DNA from: Gemmatimonadaceae bacterium
GTDB lineage: Bacteria; Gemmatimonadota; Gemmatimonadetes; Gemmatimonadales; Gemmatimonadaceae
NCBI GenBank assembly: GCA_036003045.1
Contig: DASYSS010000010.1
Coordinates: 1-64,000 of the forward strand
Direction of reading: 5' to 3'
Length of the DNA stretch: 64,000 nt
Shown here: piece by piece, positions 42,621-52,400 of the stretch
Layout: each line of letters starts with the position of its first letter
Numbering within the stretch: position 1 is the first letter of the stretch
Translations under genes and position numbers: made by a program
Notes under the pieces: generated by a model
Told to the model about the DNA's origin: nothing
Seen by the model: the letters and a program-made list of their open reading frames with translations, nothing else
Databases searched by the model: none

Positions 42621-43226
42621 CTAACCGGCGCGGGGGCTGGGGCGGGGGCGCGGGCCTTCGAGCGCGAGCTTGGACGCTCCAATCACTTCGACCGGCATCG
42701 CGCTCAGCTTTCGAAAGACGCGGGCACGCCGCAGTACGGGCCACCATTCGTAGAGGTACATCTCCATCGGCCGCCACATCGCCACCCAGCCGGCGATGGT
42801 GAGACTCTCGCGCACATACCCGGCCCAATCGCCGGCGCTTTCCGGGACAAAGTGTCTGATCAGCATGCAGGTGGCCAGGAACACGAGCCCGGTCACGAGC
42901 GCCACGCGACCCTCGCGAATGATTCGCTTGAATTCGAGATCGGCGATGCCTGCGCGATACTCGTAGTAGTGGTGGATCGCGTCCGTGACGAGGGGGGTCG
43001 GGTCGGTCGCCGGCCAGTGCTCGAGGTGGACGCGGAGGGCGAGCGGCGAGTCCATCGGATACTCTCGCGCCCAACTCACGATATACTCGTCGGCGTCCTG
43101 GTCGAGGTCGCGCTCGGGGAACGGCGACGGGTCCATCGAGTTGAACAGCTGGTTCACCTCGTGAAGGTTCAGCTCGATCAGCTCCGTCGACTTGGCGTTG
43201 TTGACGCGCGGGAACAGGAAGCTCAT
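42621..43226 (-). CDS. Conserved hypothetical membrane protein
   Basis: 201 residues. The first 105 residues are polar (ELIELNLHEVNQLFNSMDPS, with DQDADEYIVSWAREYP), followed by two helices (VALVTGLVFLATCMLIRHFV; SLTIAGWVAMWRPMEMYLYE). No signal peptide. The motif NQLFNSMDPSPFPERDLDQ looks conserved in a small family I know only as hypothetical. It is 25 bases upstream of nothing on its own strand; the acyltransferase gene lies upstream with the same direction and a gap of 25 bases, so an operon is likely. Confidence 0.7.
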   Translation of the reverse strand: MSFLFPRVNNAKSTELIELNLHEVNQLFNSMDPSPFPERDLDQDADEYIVSWAREYPMDSPLALRVHLEHWPATDPTPLVTDAIHHYYEYRAGIADLEFKRIIREGRVALVTGLVFLATCMLIRHFVPESAGDWAGYVRESLTIAGWVAMWRPMEMYLYEWWPVLRRARVFRKLSAMPVEVIGASKLALEGPRPRPSPRAG

Positions 43227-43251
43227 TGCGGCTGGGCCGTCGAATCTCGAG

Positions 43252-44451
43252 TCAGTCCGCGTGACCGTGTTCCGCGTGTGCGTCTTGCAAGGCGGCGTGC
43301 GCCACGCCGGACAACGCGACGAACGCCGGCCCGGCGAAACGGCTCACCAGCTCGGCCGACAGAAACGTCGCGATGCCGGAGATCACGAAGATCTCGGTGA
43401 ACTTCACGGCGACCGGCGCGTTGGTCTGCACGACGAGAAAAGCGACGGCGACGATGATCGGCTGGTGGACGATGTACACCGTGTAGCCCGTTCGCCGCCC
43501 GTAACGAACGACCACGCTGTCGCGATCCAGCCACCGTCGTGCCGCCCCGAGCACGGCGACCATCCACGCCCACGCGACCATCGAGTAGAGCGTCCAGAAT
43601 GCGAGGTACGCCAGCGAGTATGGCGGCGGAATTCGCGCGGGGACGACCCCGGTCCATGCTCCCACCGAGAGACAGGCCGTTCCCAACGCCGCGGCGGCGA
43701 ACGCGCGCGGCCATTGGGCGTCGATCGCCCGCCCGAGCCACGGCGTGCCCGCGAGGACGAAGCCGTAGATGTACGCCACGAACAGGAGCGCGTGATTCGA
43801 CCAGTCGCTCGCCAGCATGTGACGCTCCGGGAACAAACCCCAGAGCAGGTTGCGCTCGAGAATGAGCGGGACCGCGAGCCACAGAATTCCGCCGCGATGC
43901 CCCGACACCTTCGCCGCCCAACGTATCGTTCGCCCGCTGCCGTTTCGCATCCAGTACCGAAAGAGTGGAAGCGCGAGCAGCGAGTACAGGAACAAATGCG
44001 CCAGAAACCAAAGGTGATGCCAGGAGAAATTGCCCCTCGGATAGATGCCGTCGAAGAAGCGAGGGTAGAACGCGAAGAACGATCCGCTGAACTGGCCGCG
44101 GAACCGCCGCTCGAGATAGACCTGAGGGGGAACCAGCGTGAGCGTTCCGATGATCAGCGGAAGGAGCACGCGGACTACGCGATCGCGAAAATACGCCCGG
44201 TTGTCCCGACGGTGCAGCGAGTACCAGGCGCTCACGCCGGCGAGCAGCATGATGATCGGCATGACCCAGGGCGCCGGGATGAGAGCGAGCTCCCCGATTA
44301 GTCGGCTCCGCTCGGCGTTCTGGATATGCCATTCGTCCCACGGATTGAACACCTCGGCGACGTGAACGACGAAGACCAAGGCGATTGCCCAGACCCGAAC
44401 CGCGTCGACGTAGTGGACTCGTGCGCCGTGCCGCCCCGCCTGCCGATTCAC
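43252..44451 (-). CDS. Acyltransferase 3 family membrane protein
   Basis: 399 residues from GTG 44451, chosen because GAGGG lies eight bases upstream; an ATG at 44505 or 44559 would add a basic leader with no membrane sense. About ten helices. The family motif region is YVDAVRVWAIALVFVVHVAE, with the conserved His in FVVHV and the Arg of YFRDRVVRVLLP. These enzymes O-acetylate sugars or lipids at the inner membrane. No polysaccharide genes are near. Likely cotranscribed with the hypothetical gene at 42621. Confidence 0.85.
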   Translation of the reverse strand: MNRQAGRHGARVHYVDAVRVWAIALVFVVHVAEVFNPWDEWHIQNAERSRLIGELALIPAPWVMPIIMLLAGVSAWYSLHRRDNRAYFRDRVVRVLLPLIIGTLTLVPPQVYLERRFRGQFSGSFFAFYPRFFDGIYPRGNFSWHHLWFLAHLFLYSLLALPLFRYWMRNGSGRTIRWAAKVSGHRGGILWLAVPLILERNLLWGLFPERHMLASDWSNHALLFVAYIYGFVLAGTPWLGRAIDAQWPRAFAAAALGTACLSVGAWTGVVPARIPPPYSLAYLAFWTLYSMVAWAWMVAVLGAARRWLDRDSVVVRYGRRTGYTVYIVHQPIIVAVAFLVVQTNAPVAVKFTEIFVISGIATFLSAELVSRFAGPAFVALSGVAHAALQDAHAEHGHAD

Positions 44452-44604
44452 GTTTCGGACCCTCGCGTTGCGCCCTCGGGTCGGATTGCATAGGCGATCC
44501 ATCGACCGCCTATCTCTGCAAGATCGTGTCACAGCTCGGGCGGGGCGCTTCGAGCTCAACGGCGGCGCCGAACGAGGTCAGCCGTTCGGCATTACATTGG
44601 CCCG

Positions 44605-45087
44605 ATGCCGACCACATTCATTCAGCACCCGGGGCGCTCCGGGATGTTCGGGGCGTTGATGGACGAATACGCCCGGGCCGCCGAGGACTTCTGCCGCGTG
44701 ACCGACTGGTTCGACGCGTCGCGCTTCGACGGCGAGCGGCCGGAGAATTCCGCCACCACCAGGTCGCCGCGCATCATGTGCGCGCACGTCTGCGGCGCGT
44801 CGCACCGCTACGCCCACTACATTCGCAAAGCGCGCGGCGTGGACTTCATCGAGTACTATCAGGTCGAGCCCGCGCTCATCGTCTCACCGCGAGACGTGCG
44901 CCGCCTGCTGGCCGAGGGGATCACGTTCACGGAATCGACCGTGGAGCCGCTGCGTAACGCGCGCGAGGACGACATTCGCGCACTGACGTTCACCGTTCGA
45001 TGGGGCCCGGTGTACGATCCGGAGATGCTGCTCGAGCATGCGATCTGTCACCTGCTGCGACACAGGCGACAGCTCGAACGATGGTGA
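44605..45087 (+). CDS. DinB-like protein
   Basis: 160 residues. A four-helix DinB/YfiT bundle is suggested by FGALMDEYARAAEDFCRV, then HVCGASHRYAHYIRKA, and the C-terminal HAICHLLRHRRQLERW, which supplies the metal-ligand His residues in the usual positions. Such proteins are metal-dependent, often thiol-linked transferases. Divergent from the acyltransferase; convergent with the cytochrome gene. Confidence 0.8.
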   Translation: MPTTFIQHPGRSGMFGALMDEYARAAEDFCRVTDWFDASRFDGERPENSATTRSPRIMCAHVCGASHRYAHYIRKARGVDFIEYYQVEPALIVSPRDVRRLLAEGITFTESTVEPLRNAREDDIRALTFTVRWGPVYDPEMLLEHAICHLLRHRRQLERW

Positions 45088-45118
45088 TTCGCGCGCGCGC
45101 GCTAGCGCCGTTCGCGCG

Positions 45119-46393
45119 CTACAGCGTCTTCAGGTACTGCACCAAGTCCGACTTCTGTTCGGGGGTGAGGTGCAAGCCTTTCTTCGAGTCGTAGAGCTCG
45201 ACCACCGCCTCCAGCGTCGGCGCGACGCCGTTGTGAAAGTACGGTGCGTGCTGCAACAGTCCGCGCAACGGAGTCGTTCGGTACTGTTTCGTCGCGCTCC
45301 GCGACGCGAGGCTTGGTGCGCCGTTCGGTTCCGGTTCGCTCACGACCTCCGACGGTGAATGGAGTTTGCCCGGCGCGTCGGTGAACGTCGCTCCCGCGTG
45401 GCACCTCGCGCACGTGCCGGCGCCGCGAAACACCGCTTCGCCGCGAGCGGCGGCCGCCGCGTCGTACGATCCCGGAGGCGGCACCGGCTTGGACAAACTC
45501 AACTGGTACTCCTGGAGCGCCGGGAGCAACGCCGACACGGAGTCGGGCGGATTCTGCACGTTCACGGGCGGCGTGAGTCTCGATTCGGAGAAGCTTCCGT
45601 GTCCGTGCATCTGCGTGACCGCGACGTAGCGATTCCAATATGAGATCTCGTGTCCGTCGCCCGTGTACGTGATGCTCTGGACACCCAGCAGCCCGTACGC
45701 CGGTGGGAGCACCGACGGCCCGTTCTTGCCGTCGAGGTTGTAACGCGCGTCGTATTTGCCCGGCCCCCACGAATTGTAGACCGCCTTTTGCGCGGCGGTC
45801 ACGGCCGGCGACAGCGCGATGATGGCGCCCGGATTCAGATCATGGTTGGGGTAGCCGTCGAGCCGTTTGCCGATTCCCGGCGCGAACGAGTTGTCGACGG
45901 TGGAGTGACAGAGCGCGCACGTGATGCCGACGCGCGTCAATTCGTCGCGGCCGTTCACGGTCGTCACCTTTCCACGCACGCCCACGACCGCGTTCAGCTT
46001 CAAGAGCGCGACGGTCGTCGCCGGACTCTTGAGGTCGATCGTGCCGTTCTTGATTCCTTGCACGACGGCCGGCGGCAAGGAATCGGTATCGACCTTGAGC
46101 CCGACGGACAGAGCGGTCGTCGGGTCGACGCTGCTCTGGATCACTTGCTGCATGTGCAGCGAATCCGTCCAAAACGTCTCGTTGCCGAACGTCTCATATC
46201 GGAAGATCACCTTTCCGCGAGCGGCCAGCGCAGGATCGACCAGGCCCGACGCCGAGGTCGACGTCGTGTTTCGGGTGCATGCGGTGAATCCGCCGAGGAC
46301 GCCGAGCATGGACGCGAGCGCGAGGCGAACGTTTCGGACCGAGCGGCGACGCGCGTGGCCGCCACGCTCGGCAGGAACAGGGTTCGACTTCAT
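45119..46393 (-). CDS. Di-heme cytochrome c, peroxidase/MauG-like
   Basis: 424 residues with an N-terminal membrane or lipoprotein-like signal (ALASMLGVLGGFTAC). Two heme-binding motifs are present: CALCH (about residue 155) and CARCH (about residue 335). The C-terminal TTPLRGLLQHAPYFHNGVAP is typical of the cytochrome-c-peroxidase/MauG superfamily. It would act in the periplasm as an oxidase, peroxidase or electron carrier. The AraC-type regulator gene at 46510 is transcribed divergently from a shared 116-bp intergenic region and could control it. Confidence 0.88.
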   Translation of the reverse strand: MKSNPVPAERGGHARRRSVRNVRLALASMLGVLGGFTACTRNTTSTSASGLVDPALAARGKVIFRYETFGNETFWTDSLHMQQVIQSSVDPTTALSVGLKVDTDSLPPAVVQGIKNGTIDLKSPATTVALLKLNAVVGVRGKVTTVNGRDELTRVGITCALCHSTVDNSFAPGIGKRLDGYPNHDLNPGAIIALSPAVTAAQKAVYNSWGPGKYDARYNLDGKNGPSVLPPAYGLLGVQSITYTGDGHEISYWNRYVAVTQMHGHGSFSESRLTPPVNVQNPPDSVSALLPALQEYQLSLSKPVPPPGSYDAAAAARGEAVFRGAGTCARCHAGATFTDAPGKLHSPSEVVSEPEPNGAPSLASRSATKQYRTTPLRGLLQHAPYFHNGVAPTLEAVVELYDSKKGLHLTPEQKSDLVQYLKTL

Positions 46394-46509
46394 GGGATTC
46401 CTCAGTCGAATACGATGTCGTCACTCGCGACTGCGCGAGTATCTGGAATTAGAGAAGACTGTGCTGTCGTGTCTTGTGGATTCTTGACGTGAGGCAACCG
46501 CCCCTACCG

Positions 46510-47376
46510 ATGAGCGAACGCACGCCCGACGAAGCCGCGGCGTCGCCGCGGGATCGCGCCGAGCTCGCCGCGGTGCGCATGGCGAGCGGAACCGCCGTCG
46601 AGCTGATGCGGTCGTCGTATCGCGCGCAGACGTTCCCAAAGCACACACACGAGTTCTTCACGATCGGCCTCGTGCTGCGCGGTGCGGGAACCCTCTGGTA
46701 CCGTGGAACCATTCACCTTGCGCGCCACGGCGACATCGTCGTCATCCCGCCGGGGGAAGTGCATACCGGGTCGGTCGCGCCGGGAGCCGGCGTGCTCGAG
46801 TACGTCGCCGCCCACGTCCCGAGGGAAGTCGTCGCCGGCTGTGACGACCAGTGTGACAACGTGGACCTCGAGTCGCCGGTCGTGCTCGACGTCCTGGTTG
46901 CGTCGCAGCTGCGGCGTCTCGAGCGCGCGGTGATCGGGGATCGGGCCGCTTTGGCGGCGTCCGAGGAGGCGCTGACGACGGCCGTCGGACGACTCGTGGA
47001 TCGACACCGGCGGGGAGTGGTTTCGAAGCCGAACGATCGAGCGGCCGAGCCGCGCGTCGTCCACATCGCACGGGAGCTTCTCGAGGACTGCTACGGCGAC
47101 AACGACCAGACGTCGCTCAGGGCTCTCTCCTTACGAACCGGGGTATCCCCCTTTCATCTTGTGCGCGTGTTCACGCGCTCGGTCGGCCTTTCACCGCATC
47201 AATACCTCGTGCAGACGCGAATCAGGCACGCGACGAAGCTTTTGGCCAACGGGCTTCCCTGTTCGTTCGTCGCGGCGGTGACCGGGTTCGCCGATCAGAG
47301 CCATCTCACGACACAGTTCAAGCGCTACCTCGGCATCACCCCCGCGTCCTACCAGCGCTGCGTTCGTGCAGACTGA
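46510..47376 (+). CDS. AraC-family transcriptional regulator
   Basis: 288 residues from ATG 46510. The N-terminal cupin arm has HTHEFFTIGLVLRGAGTLWY and VVIPPGEVHTG. The C-terminal double HTH reads SLRALSLRTGVSPFHLVRVF and VAAVTGFADQSHLTTQFKRY, ending LGITPASYQR, all standard for AraC_binding-type regulators. The ligand is unknown. It overlaps the DUF998 gene by 11 bases (GTG 47366), so the two are cotranscribed and the membrane protein is a likely target or partner. Confidence 0.92.
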   Translation: MSERTPDEAAASPRDRAELAAVRMASGTAVELMRSSYRAQTFPKHTHEFFTIGLVLRGAGTLWYRGTIHLARHGDIVVIPPGEVHTGSVAPGAGVLEYVAAHVPREVVAGCDDQCDNVDLESPVVLDVLVASQLRRLERAVIGDRAALAASEEALTTAVGRLVDRHRRGVVSKPNDRAAEPRVVHIARELLEDCYGDNDQTSLRALSLRTGVSPFHLVRVFTRSVGLSPHQYLVQTRIRHATKLLANGLPCSFVAAVTGFADQSHLTTQFKRYLGITPASYQRCVRAD

Positions 47377-48079
47377 CCGCCGCTTGTTCATTTGGGGCCG
47401 GCGCGCCGCGGCGTTCGCCGCGATCGGCGCCGTCGTCGCGATGTTGGTCTATCCCGGCGGCACGTATCGGGACCATACGACATCGGGCTACCAGTTCTTT
47501 CACAATTTCTTCAGCGACCTCGGCGCCACCACGACGTGGAGTGGTCGGCCCAATCCGGTGGGCGCGTGGCTGTTCGTGGTCAGCCTGGTCGTGTTGGTTG
47601 TCGGAATGGCGGCGATCCTCGCCGGACTCGCCCGGGTCTACGGCCGAACGTCTCGCGCGGTTCTCCCGATTCGCGTCGCGGTCCTCGTCGGCGTCTTCGT
47701 CTGCGTGTGCTTCATCGGCGTGGCGGCGACTCCGGAGAACCGGGCGCTGTCCATTCACGTGCTGTTCACGAAACTGGCGTTCCGAGCGTTTCCCGCCGTG
47801 CCGCTGTTTCTCGGGCTGGCCGCGAGCCGCACCGACGACGCGCCGCCTCGCGTCGGCATCGGCTGGATCACGATGGTCGCGCTGCTCGTCGCCTATGTCG
47901 TCGTGCTCGACTGGGGGCCGCGTTCTTCGACCCCGATCGGGCTCGTCGTGCAAGTGACCGCGCAGAAGATCGTCGCGGTGGGCGCCGTGTTGCTACTCGT
48001 CTACCAGTCGATTCAGGCCGAACGAATCGAAGGAAAAACGCTCTCGGAAGCTCGGCCGCTGGTCGTCAGCGCTTCGTAG
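47366..48079 (+). CDS. DUF998 family membrane protein
   Basis: 237 residues from GTG 47366. Six helices. The conserved YQFFHNFFSDLG lies after the first helix, a pattern I associate with DUF998-type proteins (FSDLG motif), followed by NPVGAWLFVVSLVVLVVG. It overlaps the AraC gene end, so expression follows the regulator. No function is known for the family. Convergent with the hydrolase gene at 48096. Confidence 0.75.
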   Translation: MQTDRRLFIWGRRAAAFAAIGAVVAMLVYPGGTYRDHTTSGYQFFHNFFSDLGATTTWSGRPNPVGAWLFVVSLVVLVVGMAAILAGLARVYGRTSRAVLPIRVAVLVGVFVCVCFIGVAATPENRALSIHVLFTKLAFRAFPAVPLFLGLAASRTDDAPPRVGIGWITMVALLVAYVVVLDWGPRSSTPIGLVVQVTAQKIVAVGAVLLLVYQSIQAERIEGKTLSEARPLVVSAS

Positions 48080-48095
48080 CGAGGGCACCGCACGC

Positions 48096-49193
48096 TCAGG
48101 GGCCGCCGAGGAATTTGCCGATCGTCGTGTTGAGGAAGTCGCGATCCGCCGGGCTTGCCCCGGCACCGGCGGGATGCCCCCACAACGACGGAATCGGAGT
48201 GAACTGGACCTTCGCGATGAACTGCTGCTCGTAGCGAGCGTCGGTCAACGGGAAATACAGGTCCGTTTCCGAGGGCATGTACAACAGCGGCACCTTGATC
48301 GACCGGAGCGCGCGCTCCACGTCGCCGTTGAACCCGGGTGTCGTTCCCACGTCGTGCCGCTGCCACGTGCGCGCCTGAAGAATCACGTCGTTCGCGTCGG
48401 CGCTCGAAAGAAAATCGGTCCGAAACGTGTTCACGTACTGGTCGAACGTCGTGCCTGGTTTCGCGACAGTTTTCCAAAGCTCGCGCCGCCACCACTCCTG
48501 CGAATAGAGCCATCCGGCCCACACCATACCGAAGGCCTCCATGCCCTTCTTCGGCGGCGTGGTGTAGTCGCCATTGTTGAACGTCGGATCGGTGGTGAGC
48601 GCGGCGATCTGGCCCTCGAGACGCACGACGCCATGCCCGTACGCCTTTGCCGTGCCCGACGTTGCGACGATCCGATCGGCGAAATCGGGATAGCTCACCG
48701 CCCACTGAAACGCCTGCTCGGCGCCCATCGAAAAACCGATGACCGCGCGGAGATGCGTGATCTTGAGATCGTCCACCAGCAGCCGGTGGACCGCTTCGAC
48801 GTTGTCGCGAATGGTCGTCACCGGAAACCGCGGCCCGTGGTACGGCTCCGGCGTGTTGCTCGGCGACGACGAGTGTCCGTTGCCGAAGAGCTCCGTGGCG
48901 ACGAGGAACATCGTCGCCGTATCGAGGGCACGCCCGGGCCCGATGAGCCATTCGTAGCCGTGGTGGGTCGCCATGTAATGCGACGGGAGCAGGATCGCGT
49001 TGTCGTGCGCGGCGTTCAGGTGGCCATAAGTGCCGTACACCACGATCGCTTTCGGCAGCACCACGCCGCTTTCCGTCTTGAAGTTGTCGATCACGAACTG
49101 ATGATGCTCGGCGTGGTCGATACGCTGCTGCGCGTATGACGCCTGGGCGGCTGTCAACCCGGCGGCGACGATGACGACTGATCGATATCTCAC
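48096..49193 (-). CDS. Secreted alpha/beta hydrolase, homoserine-O-acetyltransferase-like
   Basis: 365 residues from GTG 49193, which is followed at once by a signal peptide (RYRSVVIVAAGLTAAQASYA); the longer frame to 49367 has no signal and is rejected. The nucleophile elbow is VIGFSMGAEQAFQW, the acid is in PSETDLYFP and the His in SLWGHPAG. The order KAIVVYGTYGHLN, LLPSHY, GPGRALD is that of MetX-like hydrolases used as esterases in this group. Being exported, it is unlikely to serve methionine synthesis. Single gene. Confidence 0.85.
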   Translation of the reverse strand: MRYRSVVIVAAGLTAAQASYAQQRIDHAEHHQFVIDNFKTESGVVLPKAIVVYGTYGHLNAAHDNAILLPSHYMATHHGYEWLIGPGRALDTATMFLVATELFGNGHSSSPSNTPEPYHGPRFPVTTIRDNVEAVHRLLVDDLKITHLRAVIGFSMGAEQAFQWAVSYPDFADRIVATSGTAKAYGHGVVRLEGQIAALTTDPTFNNGDYTTPPKKGMEAFGMVWAGWLYSQEWWRRELWKTVAKPGTTFDQYVNTFRTDFLSSADANDVILQARTWQRHDVGTTPGFNGDVERALRSIKVPLLYMPSETDLYFPLTDARYEQQFIAKVQFTPIPSLWGHPAGAGASPADRDFLNTTIGKFLGGP

Positions 49194-49444
49194 GAGACGC
49201 TCTGTGCGGTAGGGAGTCGCCCGGCTCGGCCATGAGAGCCGACGCGACGAATCTACCACCGCTCCAACAGCGACGTCGCGATTGACACGGTTGCTCGATC
49301 GCGGCAGTCTTCGGTCAGCGCGCGCTGGGGCGCCTCCTGTCCGCGGCAAGGGAGCAATCCCACCCAACTGGTTCGTTCGCTCATCGCTCGAACCTTCTTC
49401 CGGCCTGTACTCAGCGGACTTCAGGCGTCTACGGGAGGAGGATC

Positions 49445-52400
49445 ATGTCCAGGCGTATTGCGCCCACGGACTCCCTCGAGAGCCTCAAGAGGGAGGCGAA
49501 GCGCTGGCTCAGGGCGCTTCGTGACGACGTCGACGACGCACGCGCGCGACTTGCGAACGCGTTGCCCAACGTCTCGACCACTCCAACGCTGCGCACCATC
49601 CAGCACGCGCTTGCGCGCGAGCTCGGATTTCCGGGTTGGACCGCGCTCAAAGAACATTTCGCCGGCGTCGGCCCACCCGATGCCGTCACCGACGAGCTGG
49701 TCGCCCGGTTCCTCGACAACGCATGTCCGGACCATCACGTGCGCGGCGGGCCGGACCATGTGCGGGCCCGCGGTACCGCGCTGCGTCTGCTCGCGCGGTA
49801 CCCCGAGATCGCGCATGCAAGTTTCTATACGAAGGTGGTCTGCGGCGACCTCGCGGGGGTCCGGCGTGACTTGGACCAGCGGCCGGAGCTCGCGCGCCTG
49901 CGCGACGTGCCGGAGGGAACGCGGCGCAGCGGGGCGGGGCGCAGCCGCGACCTTCTGCTGAAGGACTGGGGCCCGAAAGGTTGGACGCCGCTTCTCTATC
50001 TGTGCTTCACACGCCTGCCGCTCGCCACCGTCGACGAAAACGCGGTGGCAATCGCCCGCGCGCTGCTCGACAACGGCGCGGACCCGAACGAGTACTTCAT
50101 GGCGGGCGACAGCCGCTACACGCCGCTCGTCGGTGCGATCGGAGAAGGCGAGGAGGACCGCCCGCCGCACTCGAGACGCGACGAGCTCGTGCGCCTGCTC
50201 ATGGACCACGGCGCCGAGTTCGCGTCGTCGCCCGGCAACTACAACGGACAGGTCGTCTACAACATCCATTTTCACGGAAACGTGTTGTGGTACCTGAAGC
50301 TGATGCACGAGTACTCCCTTCGGCGCGGCCGCGCCGCCGATTGGGACGATCCCGAGTGGATGATGCTCGCGCAGGGCGGATATGGCTCCGGCGCGCGCTG
50401 GCATCTGTGGATCGCCGAGAAGAACGACGATCTCGAGCTGGCGGCGTGGTGCCTTTCGCACGGAGCGAATCCCAACGCCGCGCCGGCCGCGGCCAAGACG
50501 CTTCCGCAAGGCACTCTGTACGAGGAAGCCGTGCGCCGCGGTCAGACCGAGATGGCCGAGCTCCTCGTGCGCTACGGCGCGCCGCGCACCGAGGTGCGTC
50601 TCTCGCCCGTCGAGGCGCTCGTGGCGGCGGCGATGCGGTTGGATCGGGAGGCGGTTCGCGCTCAGCTCGACCGAGCTCCGGAGTTGCGTCGCGCACCCGA
50701 ACCACTCGCCGCGGCCGCGACGCGAAACCGCGCCGACGTCGCGGTGCTCCTCCTCGACCTCGGCGTGTCGCCCGACGTCGAGAACAAAGAAAAAGAGCGC
50801 GCGCTGCACCACGCCGCGTACGCGAACTCGCTCGACGTGGCGCGTCTGCTGATCGCGCGCGGCGCCGAGATCGACCCGGTCGAATCCAACTGGAGCAACA
50901 CGCCGCTGGGCGCCGCCGTGTACTCGCAGCACCAGGAGATGATCGATCTCTTGAGCAGGTACAGTCGCGACGTCTGGGAGTTGACCTACGCCGGCAAGAC
51001 CGAACGGCTTCGCGAGCTGTTGGCCGAGGATCCCGATCGGGCCCGGGCGCCGGGCGGCGGCCACACACCGCTGATGTGGCTTCCGCCGGACGACGAGTCG
51101 CGCGCGACGGCCATCGCGACGCTGCTGATCGCGAACGGCGCCGATCCGTCACCTGCCAACGAAGACGGCATGACCGCCGCGGACAGAGCCGAGCGTCTCG
51201 GGATGTTCGAGCTTGCGGCGATGCTGCGGCGCGCGTCGACTCCGCCGGCTCGATCCGCCGTCGAACGCTGGCATCGCATGGCCGCCAATCTCCTCGACGC
51301 CTATCGCACCGGCGCGCCCGAGGCGATGGAGCGGCATTGGGCCGACACGTGGCATCGTCGGTCGTGGGAGGCGATGCGGCGGTACGTGCAGCTCGACCTC
51401 GGACGGCCGCCCGTCGTCGAAGGCGCCGACGTTCCGATAACGCTCGACGACGCGCGCTGGCTCATCGCGCGCGACAATGGATTCACGACGTGGATCGGGC
51501 TGATCGAGTACACGATCGATCACGCCGCCGACTCCCATCCAAAAGCGGCCGCGCCCTTCCACGTACTCTCGAAGCCCAACGAAGAGCTGCCGCCGCCGCT
51601 CGAACGGACCCGCGATTGGGACGTCGCCATCGCGACGGTCAAGAGCCGCGGATTGCCCGGGCTCGACGCGAACGGCCAGATGACCGACGATGTTCTCGAG
51701 CGCGTCTCGCGCCTCGAGCACGTCACCGTTCTCAAACTCGGCGGGTCGAAACAGCTCACCGACGCCGGCGTCGCGCATCTCGCGCGCATGAGCGAGTTGC
51801 GCGAGCTCGACCTCGGCGGGTGTCCGATCACCGATCACGCGATGGAGGTGATCTCGAAACTTCCGAATCTCGAGAAGGTCGGCTTGTGGCGAACGGCCGT
51901 GACCGACGCGGGCGCCAAGCAACTCGCGAAGAACGAGCGGCTCGAGCGCGTCGACCTCGCGTGGACGCCGACGGGTGACGGCGCGCTTCGCGCGCTCGCC
52001 GGCAAGGAGACGCTCACGCATTTCAGAAGCGGCGATCACGTGACCGACGAAGGGATTCGCGCCCTTCACGAATATCCCGTGTTCAAGACGTGGCAGGACG
52101 GTGAGGTCGTCCTCGGGCTGACGTCGGCCGACGCGGCGCCGAACATGCTCTTTCTCCGCGGAACCTTCACGGATCGCGGTCTCGCCTCCCTGGCCGGTTT
52201 GGACGGACTCTTTGGTCTGAATGTCGACGACAGCCATCTCGCCATCACGTCAGCCGGGCTCGAACCGCTCGTGTCGTTGCCGAATCTCGGATTCCTGGCC
52301 TTCGATGCGAAAGACGACTCCATGTCGTACATCGCTCGCATGCCGCGGCTGCGCTTTCTCATGTGCCAAGACACCGACGCGGGAGACGACGGCTTCGTCG

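Noticed and set aside
49421-51978. Long open frames on both other frames across the ankyrin-LRR gene
   Set aside because: They are shadows: Arg/Ala-rich composition, no repeat pattern and no start signal.
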